Source: Phocoena phocoena (taxonomy: Eukaryota; Chordata; Mammalia; Artiodactyla; Phocoenidae). From it: DNA of 64,000 bases. The position numbers and the translations under genes were made by a program. A model generated the notes under the pieces. It made no database searches and was not told the origin of the DNA. It saw nothing but the letters and a program-made list of their open reading frames with translations. Location: positions 55,562,639-55,626,638 of the forward strand of contig NC_089220.1 of NCBI RefSeq assembly GCF_963924675.1. The letters are read 5' to 3'. Shown here in pieces: positions 48,790 through 61,215 of the stretch; within the stretch, counting starts at the first letter, position 1; every line of letters begins with the position of its first letter.

Positions 48790-49375
48790 CTGCTTTGTCC
48801 CAATTGTTATCTACTACTTAGATTTTTCAACAGCATCCGAATAAGGCCCCATTTTGCCTTTGCCCCCTTGTATTCTAATTCACAACACAGCAGCCTGAGT
48901 GATCTTTTAAATCTGTCAGATCATGTAGATCATTGTTGCTCTTATTCAAATCATCCTCCAATGGCTTTGATCTTGGAGTAAAAGCGAAAGTTCTTACCAA
49001 GACCTACAAAGTCCTACAATACTTCAGCTCCTTCTTCTCTCCCAATTTGCTCATTTTGCTTTAGCTACTTGGCCTTTTTGCTTTTATCAAAAACATCAGG
49101 CAAGCTCTCATCTTGTGTGTTTGTATTTCCATTTCCCTCTGCCTAAGCCAGTTTTCCTCTAGATCCATGAATGGTTTATTCTTTCATTTCCTTCTGGTGT
49201 TTGTTCAAATTTCACCTTTTCTTTGAAGCTCTTTCCTGATCACTCTTAACATGTCCAACCTTTTCCTATCCCCATCATTCCCATCTTATTCAACCCTTCC
49301 CCACTTATTTCTGTTGAAAGCACTGATCAACTTTACATACTTATTTTGAATTGTTTCATTATTGTAAGTCTCTTC
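48790..49375 (+). mobile_element. LINE-2 3' region, first copy
   Basis: It follows the L2 3' end in order: 'cagcagcctgagtgatcttt' near 48889, 'tcaaatcatcctccaatggc' near 48946, then 'cctacaaagtcctacaatac' and 'ttccctctgcctaagccag'. 'ctctttcctgatcactctt' follows near 49230. It is one of the longest L2 matches in the window. Confidence 0.75.
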
Positions 49376-49439
49376 TTCCTCACTTTCACCCTTAACAGAG
49401 TGAGTCCTGATTCCACAGGCCAGAATGTGTGTGTGTATC

Positions 49440-49745
49440 AAGGAGATTTTACCCATTGTTTCCTCTTTCTCAAGCAATCTTCTCTATTCCATTGTTATTT
49501 ATTTGTTTTTCAACATTCATATTTAAGTTTAAATGTTGTCTCCTCAGGTAATCTTTCTCTGATCATTCTACAAAAAGTACTTTGACCTTCTACCTATTAT
49601 TCTCTATCATAGTTCCTGGTTTATTTCTTTCATAGATCTTTAGCATTATATAGTTATTTTGTTCATTTAATTATTGATTTATCTTCCTAGCTAGAATATA
49701 ATCTCAATGAGGAGAAGACGTCATTAAAGAATGAATGTGTGAATA
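49440..49745 (+). mobile_element. LINE-2 3' region, second copy or duplicated part
   Basis: A second pass through the same L2 section: 'aaatgttgtctcctcaggta' with 'ctttctctgatcattctac' near 49530-49570, then 'tcttcctagctagaatataa' and 'gaatgaatgtgtgaatag' at the tail. It lies in the same orientation just after the first copy. Confidence 0.65.
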
Positions 49746-49749
49746 GATA

Positions 49750-51490
49750 GCAGATTTTACCTGGCCACTGTTTTTTGTTTTTGTTTGACAATTCCTCTTA
49801 TAGACAAAGCTTATACTTTCAAGTATAATTTTTATTGTTTTAGTATAGCTAAAAAATAGAGCTTAATAATATTTTTATTTGCCAATATATGAAACTCTAT
49901 CTTATTTCTAATTTGGGGAGTACTCTCTTTTTTTTTCAGGTTACCATATTTTCTTCATAGAAAATGGAAAGCTTCCTTCATCTACAGGTCGAGGGAGGAG
50001 CCTGATAAATCCAATGGTAATCCCTAAACCAATTAACTACAAAATCCCTTTGCTTCTAGGATTGGCATATGGCTGACTCTGAGACAAAGAGGTGAAATAG
50101 GGGTTTGCTGAGGGCTAAAGATAAAGAAGTTTTCTATTTCCTAAAATAAACCACCAGAAGATATAATTTCTCAGTCTGGTAATTTTGTGCTGTGTGATTG
50201 TGAAGCTTTGACATTCCGTAGTTGTTTTGTTCTCACGAAGGACACTACCTTAGGAATGAAGACAGATGAATTCATAGTTTGGGAAATTGCAGAGATACAG
50301 ACTAGATCCAATGGATTTAGCTATATTGAATCAATTGCACCTCTGGACTTCTAGTTGTTTTATCCATTATAGTTGGCTCTACTATACTTACAGCCAAAAG
50401 CAGTCTCACTGAAATTCAGAGTTTTGATTTTACCATCACTTTATACTATTGTACTCAATTGGAAGATTCTACATATCACCCATTGCTTTGGACATATATT
50501 GATTTGCACATCACTGTAGCTATTTGAAGAGGCATTTTATGGCAGAGAGCTTGTGCCTATTACCTTCACATTCCTTTGAATATAGAGAATATTTTTTAGT
50601 GAACTTCTGAACGTGAGACCCTAGTTCCTGTCATCATAACTGTTATTGATTAGTTTAGTATCTTCTAAAAACTAAAATCAATTACAAGTCAAAGGTAATG
50701 CTATTTTATTCTTCATCCCACATACTGTACACTAACAGGAGTTTGTTTCAGGTAGTAAGAGACTAATTTCAAAGTTTGTCTGCTTCTTTCAAAGATGTAT
50801 AATCTTTCATCAGTAAATATTGATTCATTTTCACTCAGGTTGGAAACGTTTTAGAGAAACTCTCAGTACAATTAACCAGTCTTACCAGTCAGTAATATCT
50901 AAACTGCTTGGACAGAATTCCATATTTCCAGATGATTTGAATTTTTTTCTCTTGTGTTATCCCTTGTATGCCACATTATCTTTGTAAGCATGTGGAGAAA
51001 GTATAATTTTCCCTTTTGCAAAAAAGAGATAAACAAAAGCATACAGTAATAATTTTGCTATGATATCATGATAGTTCAATTTATTTCATGAAGAACATGT
51101 AAAATTGAAAAGGTATGGAATATTTTCCTTTATGTTATTATCCTTCTGTTGTAGAGTCTCAAAAATTCCTATAATACTGGCTCTTAGGTTACATACAGAC
51201 AAAAATACATTTGAAATTACTGTGGTTATTATTTATAGAAAAATATGTTTTTCCCAGTTATAATTTTGAAATGTTGAACTCAGCCAAAACTAAATGACTT
51301 TTTAAAGAGAATAATACAGGACACTTCCATATTTTAAGATGTTATAAAACTGAAAACTAGGATTTTCTATGAAAAACATGGATATGTTACTACAAATATG
51401 AAAATGTATTTCATTTGATACCTTTCTAAAACTGATTTCTAGATATATAATATACCACAATCCCTTAAAATAATTTATTAAATCCTATTC
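49750..51490. other. No feature recognised
   Basis: About 1.7 kb of AT-rich unique DNA. No exon or repeat was recognised. Confidence 0.45.
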
Positions 51491-51502
51491 TACAGAATAT
51501 AC

Positions 51503-54500
51503 ATTTTTTTTCTTTTCCTTTTTTTCTAAACATCTTTATTGGACTATAAGTGCTTTTCAATGCTGTGTTGGTTTCTGCTCTATAACAAAGAGAATCAGCT
51601 ATACATATACATATATACCATATCTCCTCCCTCTTGTGTCTCCCTCCCACCCTCCATATCCTACCCCTCTAGGAGGTCAAAAAGCACTGAGCTGATCTCC
51701 CTGTGCTATGTGGTTGCTTCCCACTAAATATCTATTTTACATTTGGTAGTGTATATATGTCCACGCCACTCTCTCACTTCTTCCCAGTTTAGCCTTCCCC
51801 CTCCCCATGTCCTCAAGTCCATTCTGTACTTCTGTGTCTTTATTATCCTGCCCTTAGGTTCTTCAGAACCATTTGTTTTTGACTCCATATATATGTGTTA
51901 GTATATGGTATTTGTTTTCCTCTTTCTGACTTACTTCCCTCTGTATGACAGTGTCTATGTCCATCCACCTCAGTACAAATAACTCAATTTCATTTCTTTT
52001 TATGGCTGAGTAATATCCCATTGTATATATGTGCCACATCTTCTTTATCCATTCATCTGTCAATGGAAACTTAGGTTACTTCCATGCCCTGGCTATTGTA
52101 AATAGAGCTGCAATGAACATTGTGGTACATGACTGTTTGTGAATTATGGTTTTCTCAGGGTATTCACCCAGTAGTGGGATTGCTGGGTTGTATGGTAGTT
52201 CTATTTTTAGTTTTTTAAGGAACCTCCATACTGTTTTCCATAGTGGCTGTATCAGTTTACATTCCCATCAACAGTGCAAGAGGGTTCCCTTTTCTCCACA
52301 CCCTCTGCAGCATTTATTGCTTGTAGATTTTTTGATGATGGCCATTGTGACTTGTGTGAGGTGATACCTCATTGTAGTTTTGATATGCATTTCTCTAATG
52401 ATTAGTGATGTTGAGCATCCTTTCATGTGTTTGTTGTCAATCTGTATATCTTCTTTGGAGAAATATCTATTTAGGTCTTCTGTCCATTTTTGGATTAGGT
52501 TGCTGGCTTTTTAAATATTGAGCTCCATGAGCTTCTTGTCAGTTTTGGAGATTAATCCTTTGTCAGTTGCCTTGTTTGCAAATATTTTCTCTCATTCTGA
52601 GGGTTACCTTTTTGTCTTATGTTTTCCTTTCTGGTGCAAAAGCTTTTAAGTTTCATTAGGTCTAATTTGTTTATTTTTGTTTTTATTTGCATTTCTCTAG
52701 GAGGTGGGCCCTAAAGGATCTTGCTGTGATTTATGTCATAGAGTGTTCTGCCTATGTTTTCTTCTAATAGTTTTATAGTGTCCGGTCTTACATTTAGGTA
52801 TCTAATCCATTTTGTGTTTATTTTTGTGTACGGTGTAAGGAACTGTTCTAATTTCATTCTTCACATGTAGCTGTTTAGTTTTCCCAGCACCATTTATTGA
52901 AAAGGCATTCTTTTCTCCACTGTATATTCTTGCCTCCTTTGTCAAAAATAAGGTGACCATATGTGCATGCGTTTATCTCCGGGCTTTCTAAACTGTTCCA
53001 TTTATCTATATTTCTGTTTTTGTGCCAGTACCATACCGTCTTGATTACTGTATGTTTGTAGTATATTCTGAATTCCAGAAGCCTGGTTCCTCCAGCTCTG
53101 TTTTTCTTTCTCAAGATTGCTTTGGCAATTTGGGGTCTTTTGTCTCACCATACAAATTGTGAAAACTTTTGTTCTAGTTCTGTGAAAAATGCCATTGGTA
53201 GTTTGATAAGGTTTGCACTGAATCTGTAGATGGCTTTGGGAAGTATAGCCATTTTCACAATGTTAATTCTTCCAATCCAAGAACATGGTATATCTCTCCA
53301 TGTGTTTGTATCACCTTTAATTTCTTCCATCTGTGTCTTATACTTTTCTGCATACAGTTTTTTGTCTCCTTGAGTAGGTTTATTCCTAGGTATTTTATTC
53401 CTTTTGTTGCTATGGTAAATGAGAGTGTTTCCTTAATTTCTCTTTCAGATGTTTCATCATTAGTTTATAGGAATGCAAAAGATTTATGTGCATTAATTTT
53501 GCATACTCCTAGTTTACCAAATTCATTGATTAGCTCTAGTAGTTTTCTGGTAGAATCTTTAGGATTCTCTATGTATAGTTCATGTCATCTGCAAACAGTG
53601 ACAACGTTACTTCTTCTTTTCCAATTTGCATTCCTTTTATTTCTTTTTCATCTCTGATTGCTGTGGCTAAAACTTCCAAAACTATGTTGAATAACAGTGT
53701 TGAGAGTGGACAACTGTCTTGTTTCTGATCTTAGTGGAAATGATTTCAGTTTTTCACCAGTGAGAATGATGTTGGCTGTGAGCTTGTCATATATGCCCTT
53801 TATTATGTTGAGGTAAGTTCCCTCTATGCCTATTTTCTGGAGGGTTTTTATCATAAATGGGTGTGAATTTTGTCAAAAGCTTTCTCTGCATCTATTGAGA
53901 TATTCATATGGTTTTTATTCTTCAATTTATTAATGTGGTTTATCACATTAATTAATTTGTGTATATTGAAGAATCTTTGCATTCCTGGGATAAACCCCAC
54001 TTGATCATGGTGTATGATCCTTTTAATGTTCCCACAGCCAACCCCAGTCCTCTCTCTGGGATCTGACCTCCAAATCCCCAGCCTCAGTTCCCAGCCCCCA
54101 CCCATGCCAGTGGGTGAGCTGGTGAGTGCTCGTCAGCACCGATCCTCTGTGCAGGAATCTCTCCACTTTACTCTCTGCACCCATATTGCTGCGCTCTCCT
54201 CTGTGGCTCTGAAGTTTCCCCACTGCCTCCCCTGTCTCCGCCAGTGAAGGGACTCCCTAGTGTGTGGAAACCTTTCCTCCTTCACAGCTCCCTCCTAGAG
54301 GTGTAGGTCCTGTCCCTATTCTTTCATCTCAGTTTTTTCTTTTGCCCTACCCAGGTACGTGTGGAGTTTCTTGCCTTTTGGGCAGTCTGATGTCTTCTTC
54401 CAGCATTCAGTAGGTGTTCTGTAGGAATTGTTCCACATGTAGATGTATTTTTGATGTATTTCTGGGGAGGAAGGTGATCTCCACGTATTACTCCTCCATC

Positions 54501-54513
54501 ATCTTGAAGGTCT
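51503..54513 (-). mobile_element. L1 with both ends present but about 4 kb missing inside, antisense
   Basis: The element is bounded by 'cagaatatac' at 51493-51502 and 54514-54523. On the minus strand the true L1 start ('caagatgatggaggagtaat') lies at 54510-54491. About 485 bases of 5' UTR follow, down to about 54029. The sequence then jumps into the ORF2 RT region at about 54028 and runs on through the 3' UTR to a T-run (A-tail) at 51503-51530. The remainder of the 5' UTR, all of ORF1 and the ORF2 endonuclease are absent. Compared with the copy at 41331, the missing part corresponds to about 41827-45949. The 3' UTR is the same type as at 33114-36541. Confidence 0.93.
51863..54028 (-). pseudogene. 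L1 ORF2 remnant (RT and C-terminal domain)
   Basis: Minus-strand ORF2 starts in the RT domain directly at the internal junction and has no start codon of its own. The RT motif F-A-D-D is intact (53584-53595). Open pieces at 53648-53854, 53145-53330, 52875-53114 and 51863-52063 lie in different frames, so several frameshifts separate them. The last piece reads through the usual ORF2 stop by a few codons. No endonuclease is encoded. Confidence 0.9.
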
Positions 54514-54524
54514 CAGAATATACT

Positions 54525-54875
54525 TTTAATATAACCAGAAGTGTTTTTCTGTTCCACACTGGTTTGCTACTCTTTAAAAATATGTTAGGCTGCTATCCTT
54601 AAACATATTCTTAAAAAGTAATCTATCATATTACAACAATGCTCATGTGTAAAAATATTACTATACCTCACTGTAATACCACTTAGATTCATTTTGGTAC
54701 ACTAGTATTTCTTTCATTATTGTGCTAATAGATTACTATTATAGGAATATAGTTAAATTTGGTACATAATCAACCATAGGAAACCATCTTGGAGTTAAAA
54801 AGTATGTTTGAAATTTCAAATTTTTATTTTCTATACTTGAATCTAGAACAAAATAAAAATTAAATCCCATATTCT
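54525..54875. other. No feature recognised
   Basis: AT-rich unique DNA between two L1 copies. Confidence 0.4.
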
Positions 54876-54876
54876 G

Positions 54877-56487
54877 GGATTTTTCACAGAACTAGAACAA
54901 ATTATCCTAAAATTTATATGGAACTACAAAAGACCCAGAATTGCCAAAGCAATCCTGAGGAAAAAGAAAAAAAGCTGGACACATAAATCTTCTTGACTTA
55001 AACAGTACTGCAAAGTTATAGTAAGCAAAACTGTGATATTGGCACAAAACCAGATATATAAATAAATGGAACACAATAGAGAGCACAGAAATAAACCCAC
55101 ACACCTACAGTCAATTAATTTATGACAAAGGAGGCAGAAATATACAATGGAGTAAAGACAGTCTCTTCAACAAGTGGTGTTGGGAAAGCTGGAGAGCTTT
55201 ATGTAAATCAATGAAATTAGAACATACCCTGTAACCATATACAAAAAAAACTAAAAATGGTTTACAGACCTAAATATAAGACACAATACCATAAAACTCC
55301 TAAAAGAGAATCTACTCAAAATATTCTTGGATATATATTGTAGCAATATTTTCTTAGATCAGTCTCCCAAGGCAAAAGAAATAAAAGTAAAAATAAAGAA
55401 ATGGGACATTATCAAACTTAAAAGCTTTTGCACAGCAAAGGAAATCATCAATAAATATTTGCAAGCAATACAAACAACAAGGGTTTAATATCCAAAATAT
55501 ACAAAAAGCTCATACAACTCAATATCAAAAAAATTCCAATCAAATATGGGCAGAAGACCTAAACAGACATTTATCCAAAGAAGACATACAGATGGCCAAC
55601 AGGTATATATAAAAAAAAAAAAAAAGTTCAACATCACTAAGTATTAGAGAAATGCAAATCAAAACCACAATAAGTTATCACTTCACACTGGTCAGAATGG
55701 CTATCATCAAAAAGTCTACAAGTAATAAATGCTAGAGAGGATGTGGAGAAAAGAGAACCATCCTATACCATTGGTAGGAATATAAATTAGTACAGCCACT
55801 ATGGAAAACAGTATGGAGGTCCTTAGAAAAATAAGAGCTACCATATGATCCAGCAATCCCACTCCTGGGCATGTATCTGGAAAAGACAAAAAGTCTGATT
55901 CCAAAAGATATATGCACCCCAGTGTTCATATCATCAGCACCATTTAAAATAGCCAATACATGGAAATAACCCAAGTGCCTATCAACTGACAACTGGCTTA
56001 ATAAGATATGGTATATATTACATACAGTAGAATATTATTTGTCCATGAAAAAGAATTAAATATTGTCAACTGCAGCTACATGGATGGACCTAGTGAATAT
56101 CATAGTAAGTGAAGTAAGTCATACAGAAAAAGACAAATATTATATGATATCACTTATATGTAGAATCTAAAAAATAATACAAATGAATCTATATCCAATA
56201 TAGAAACACACTCACAGATATAGAAAATAAACTTATGATTATCAAAGGGGAAAGGGAGAGGGGAGGGATAGATTAGGAGCATGGAATTAAAAGATACAAA
56301 CTACTATGCATAAAATAGATAAGCAACAAGAAATAATTGTATAGCACAGGGAACTATATTCAGTATCTTATAATAACCTATAATGTAAAATAATCTGATA
56401 AAAATATGTATGTATAACTGAAACACTTTGCTGTACACCTGAAACTAACACAATACTGTAAATCAACTATACTTCAATTAAAAAAAG
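54877..56487 (+). mobile_element. L1 3' part (ORF2 C-terminal domain and 3' UTR)
   Basis: It begins abruptly at 'gatttttcacagaactagaa', inside ORF2 downstream of the RT active site. It ends with the 3' UTR tail 'caactatacttcaattaaaa' at about 56485. It is 5'-truncated and the frame is broken by many stops. The sequence type matches 1-2207 and 62262-64000. No clear duplication was found. Confidence 0.92.
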
Positions 56488-56489
56488 CA

Positions 56490-58305
56490 TGCAATACATG
56501 GGGCAGGGTGAGAAAAATATTTACTATAAATATGTCTAACAATTCTCTATAAAAGAACTATAAATTAATAAGCAAAAGGTGGACAACCAAATAGAAAAAC
56601 AGACAAAAGATTTGGTCAGATACCTCTTGAAAGAGTTTATGATATTTTTAAAAAGCCACTTGAGTGGGAGTTTCAAACGAAATAGAAAGGATACATAAAA
56701 ACTGATTCTGGATGAGGAGGAATAGGAGCCTTAAGAAATGGTGGAAGAGTAGTTCTTAGATGAGAGAAAGAAGAGTCTCTGGATTTTAAGAGGGAGGCAG
56801 GGAAGGAGAAGATGGAACTCAGTTTCTAAGACTGATCTGCAGACAATGTTCAGAAAGTTCTCGCTGAAGAGTTTCTCTTCTCTTTGTAAAGAGGGAAATG
56901 TCTTCTGAGGAAAACAAGGATTCAGAAGTAGCAGAAGACAGAAGTCTAAGGAGAGTGAAGATTTCACTGTGGAAACCAAGACTACATTGAACAGAAAAAC
57001 TTAGTAAGAATTTTGGGAAATATTTCTGGTCCATTTGAAGTTGGTAGCCTTTTATTAATTTATAAAGCAACTCTAGGATCAGTTGGCTGCATTTTATGAA
57101 CCCAGCTCTCAATACTTTCCCCTAATTTTCACCTAGTCTATTTGCTTCCAATCTGTATAGCATGTCTATTTCCTTTGAAATTTTCCTACTTAATTAGCTT
57201 TGATTCTAAAATCTAGATTATGGCTAAACATAAAACTCATGCATGACTTTGAATGGATTATAAAAGTACATTAATTTTCCTCATGCAACAAAATATTTGG
57301 AGGTAAAAACTTGAGTCCCTCCAGTAGTGAAATAATATCAGGAAGTTGGTGTTTGTGCAAATTTTTTGGTATTTCTTTAATGGTGAGAAGAAGAATCCTG
57401 CAGCCCCAAACATTGTCCCCTCACTAACATCTCATATAAGAAGGAAGAAAAAGGACAGCCAAAGGGTGTTCCTATTGTAAAAAAGAAAAAATGTTCCCAG
57501 AAGTGTCCTCTCCCCGACCCCCATCTTGATTCACCTTCTGGTGCTGCTTCCAACTAAAAGAGATTTTGTTAGTAAAAAACTGAGGAAAGTGTACTAGGTA
57601 AATAACTACAGTATTCGCTACAGTTCACCATTTAATAGCACTTTTGCCAATATCTTAAACTTTCTTGCCCTTCTGTCGCTTTGTCACATCCATATGTAAA
57701 ACTCCAAAGTTGAGTACTTGTGAAAAATTGAAGAGGTTGTGATCAGAAGCGATATGTTTAAATATAGAGAAATTTATAGAATTTCTATAGAACAATATAG
57801 AAGATTTATTCATGAGAGCTAGTAAATTAAGTGGAGGAGAAGGTCATTGGTGATGAGAAAGTCAAGGAATTAAATATAAAATAGCACACTGATTACTGGG
57901 CAGCATAAGACAGAAATTTAAATGGAATTTTACTTTTTTCTCTTAAAAAGTAATCCTTGCATGCTTTAGAAAACTTGAAATACAGAATAAAGGAAGAAAT
58001 TGAATTTAAAGAAGCTTTATTATCTCTAGTTATATGTTTACCATTCTAGGCACAGTTCACGTAAAAGTGATTATGTCCTATAACTAACTCCTTAGGTTCA
58101 CACAGTCCAAGAGATATACAAGCATAAATACAGTAAAAAGTTTTACATTGCAGAAGTTTTCAACTAGGAAAGTTTATCATGCACTCTTTTACCATCAGAT
58201 TTAATTCAATACAAAAATAATAATAAACCACTAATATATGTCAGAAAATCCAATAGAGATCTCATTATCCTCATAAAAACTATTTCTGGTTTTTAAAAAT
58301 AATGT
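56490..58305. other. No feature recognised
   Basis: About 1.8 kb of AT-rich unique DNA. Antisense open frames at 56731-57112 have no recognised domain and no supporting context. Confidence 0.45.
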
Positions 58306-58614
58306 TCTTATACTGAATCTTTTCAAACATGAAGAAGATACATAGAATAATATAACATACATCTGTTTGTCCACTTCCCAAACACATCTTCATGCTCTCT
58401 TCAGAAGTAACCAATATCCCCACTATTGTACTTACTATTTCCCCTGCGTGCCTTTATACTGATATTAAATAAATATCCTCAAAGTATTCAGTTGTGTTTT
58501 ATGCTAGTGCCATATTATGCTGTATCTATCTTCAGCTTCCTTTTTATCACTCGTTCATGTGAGATTTATCTATACTGATACCTAAAAAATGAAATTGATT
58601 TTTTTCTGTTGTAG

Positions 58615-58965
58615 AGTATTAAATATTTTCTACTTCTCCAGTGGGAGAATTATATGTGTCCTGTTGATGTCAGAAATGGCCATAAGATTTGTTTTAGACA
58701 ATGAAATGTGAAGGAAAGTGATGAATGTCAGTGGTATGACTTTGTGATTTCTTTCTCTTTTCCATGTAAAGCTTGATGATCCTTATAGAAATATCTCTGT
58801 CAATTTTTTTCCAGAGTGCAAAGGTCGGAAAACAGGACAGAGGCTAATCTATGATGCAGTGGGAGAGAGTAATAAACTTTATTGTAAGCCACTGGGATCA
58901 TTTGTTAGCACAGCATAAGTATAGGTTAAGCTGACTGATGTAATTTAGTTTCATTGCTATTGAAT
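58615..58965 (+). mobile_element. MaLR/ERVL-type solitary LTR (degenerate)
   Basis: The segment ends with 'attgtaagccactgggatca' and 'agcacagcataagtataggt', matching the recalled 3' end of an MLT-type LTR. A preceding 'agagtaataaacttt' supplies the polyadenylation signal. The 5' part is weak. Only LTR sequence is present. Confidence 0.55.
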
Positions 58966-59021
58966 ATTTAACTGTGTATATAGACCAAAAATTTTTTATT
59001 TATTTGGTTGATTGTTATTGA

Positions 59022-59383
59022 CGGAAATATGCCCCCCCCAAATTCATACATTGAAGCTATTACCCCCAATGTGACTATATTTGGAGACAGAACCTTTAAA
59101 GAGGTAATTAAGGTGAAATGATGTCATGAGGGTGTGCCCTAATCTGATAGCTGGTGCCCTTATAAGAAGAAGAAGAGATACCAAGGAAACACACAGAGAA
59201 AAGTCCATGTGAGGACACAGCGAGAAGACAACTATCTGCAAGCCAAGGAGAGTGTCCTCAGGAGAAAGTAAACTGCCGAAATTTGATCTTAAACTTTCAG
59301 AACTGTGAGAACATAAATTTATGATGTTTAAACCACTCAGTCTGTGGCATTTTGTTATTGCAGCCCTAAAAATACTATACATT
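59022..59383 (+). mobile_element. MaLR solitary LTR (MLT1-type)
   Basis: The full MLT1 order is visible: 'aaattcatacattgaagcta', 'atttggagacagaaccttta', 'gtgcccttataagaagaaga', 'tccatgtgaggacacagcga', 'cagaactgtgagaacataaa' and 'ccactcagtctgtggcattt', ending near 59380. It has no internal retroviral sequence. Confidence 0.9.
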
Positions 59384-59644
59384 GATGAACAGTAGTTTTA
59401 AATTTTTTTCTAGTACAAACATTGGTATAATGAACATCCTTGTTTGTATTTCTTTGCATACAAACTTGAGAATCTATCACATAAGCTAAGTGTGAAAAAA
59501 ACTTCTGGATCAACAGAAGCTGTATCTTCAACCAAGATTTTGATGAACGAACTTTGATACACAGCAGTTTATATGAGAATTTTCATGTTTCATACCATTA
59601 CTGTTATTTAGACTATGGTTAGCTCTTCACAAATATGTAGTCAC

Positions 59645-61160
59645 TCTCCGATTTTAGTTAAGCTCATTAAAGGTAGAAGAGGTACCAAACATTGTTGTAT
59701 TTCTTTAACACATATGTAATGAACATTGCTGGTAAATATTTCTATTCTATGAGGAATACATTAACATATTATTATTGTCAAACTAAATAAGAGAAAACAT
59801 GATTACCAGATGGAATGTGAACAACCCTTAGATTAACTATTAAAATGTAGTCAAGTCTGAGTATTTTGTATTTTTATTCCAAAATTATCTGTTGAAGAGA
59901 TAGAGAAGATTTAATTTATGTATTTAATAAAAATGTTAACCCTTGATCACCAATAAAAATATAATTTTCTTCTAAATACTAGATATATACATATTATTTC
60001 TTTCAATATACAGCAATCATCTCAAGGTAAAAGCTAAATAACATGATCTTACTTGACGTACATCAGGAATAATTTGCCTTTTTTACATACAAGATTGCTT
60101 TAAAAAACTATTGAAAATCCCAATCAAAACTTATGGTTAAAATAGTTTCATTACAGAGGTAATAGTCCAAACAAGAAAAATCTTATTTCCAATATTTTTA
60201 TTCAAAATCATCAAATGAAATAATAATTCCCTGGAATAAATCAGGTAGTTTCTACTTTCCTTACTACCATGCTGGTTTGGTACTTAGTGACCTGAAAGTT
60301 AGTGCTCCTGAACAGCTGGTGTATTTACATGCCTGTCCTTCCCAAATATTTAGGATGAACAAAAAAGCCCAAACTGTATACCACGCAAATCTACATTATT
60401 TAGGAATGTGAGGGAGAAAAGCGATTTTCAACACGTAGCATATTACAAACATAAATATATAATTTAGTTTACAGAATGATTTTTAATAACAATGTAACTT
60501 ATGGTAAAGTTTCCTTAGCAGAAATAAAAGAAAAAAAATTACAGTTGTTTTCTGAATGTAGGATACTTTACATAATCCCAATTAGCTGATGTATGTTCTC
60601 AAAAGTTAGCATAAACACCATAAAACTGCAGAATTAGCACGTTACCATTTACAAATTTAAAAAAAAAGCAGTAAAATTTAACAAAGCTGAACTAGTTCAG
60701 CACTTGTAAAAATACCAAGTCAAAATTTATCTTCCAGTTTCACATCTATTATTTATGGTTGGTGCTAAACCTATGAAATATGGTATCAAAAATAGAAATA
60801 CCACAGGGCATTTTACTACTGCCAGCAGGCATTACTTCATCATGTAATAGAATCACGGATAAAGCTGTTGAGGCCTAGGAAGAAAAGAATCCATTAAGCA
60901 AGCTGAGGAGATTCCAATGGAAATGCAAACCAATTAATCCTAATAAAATCCATGCAAAAGTAATGCAATACAAAGTGATATACACTCTCATGTGACAAAA
61001 AGGAAAGTGATTTATAGTCTGTAGTTTAATAAAATTCCTTAGGCATCCAAATACAGGAGAAAGAAAAAAAGTGATAAAAATACTGAAAGAACAATAAAGG
61101 AAATATGAAATTTTATGCTGCCTTTACATCTAAATATTGTTTTATTATTTTGACTAAATA
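59645..61160. other. Repeat-free block, no gene recognised
   Basis: About 1.5 kb without any recognised repeat, unusual in this window. AATAAA occurs on the minus strand near 60198. No open frame of coding character was found. It could be unique intergenic DNA, a conserved non-coding element or an untranslated exon; the sequence alone does not decide. Confidence 0.4.
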
Positions 61161-61164
61161 AAAT

Positions 61165-61215
61165 GTGTCGCTGTGTGTGTGTGTGTGTGCGCGTGCACAT
61201 GCTCGTGTGTGGGTG
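61165..61215. repeat. (TG)n microsatellite
   Basis: About nine TG units with flanking GC-interrupted copies (TGCGCGTGCACATG). It is purine/pyrimidine alternating, so Z-DNA-prone, and probably length-variable. Confidence 0.92.

Larger units (their letters stand above)
58310..59640 (-). mobile_element. Old L1 (L1M-type), antisense, split by two LTRs
   Basis: Antisense L1 3' sequence occupies about 58310-58612 ('gtgttttatgctagtgccat' near 58494). Short pieces follow at about 58967-59020 and 59385-59640 ('ttggtataatgaacatcctt' near 59423). Two MaLR-type LTRs separate these pieces. Similarity is low and the edges are approximate. Confidence 0.58.

Noticed and set aside
54014..54247. Proline/serine-rich frame at the deleted L1
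   Set aside because: It lies in the L1 5' UTR in the reverse direction and crosses the internal junction.
51503..54513. Interpretation as canonical splicing of L1 RNA
   Set aside because: The obvious GT in the 5' UTR is retained in the copy and no good pyrimidine-AG acceptor precedes the RT side, so canonical splicing is not supported by sequence alone; left open as one possibility.
56731..57112. Overlapping antisense frames of 82 and 97 codons
   Set aside because: No recognised domain; low conservation signals and no exon context visible.
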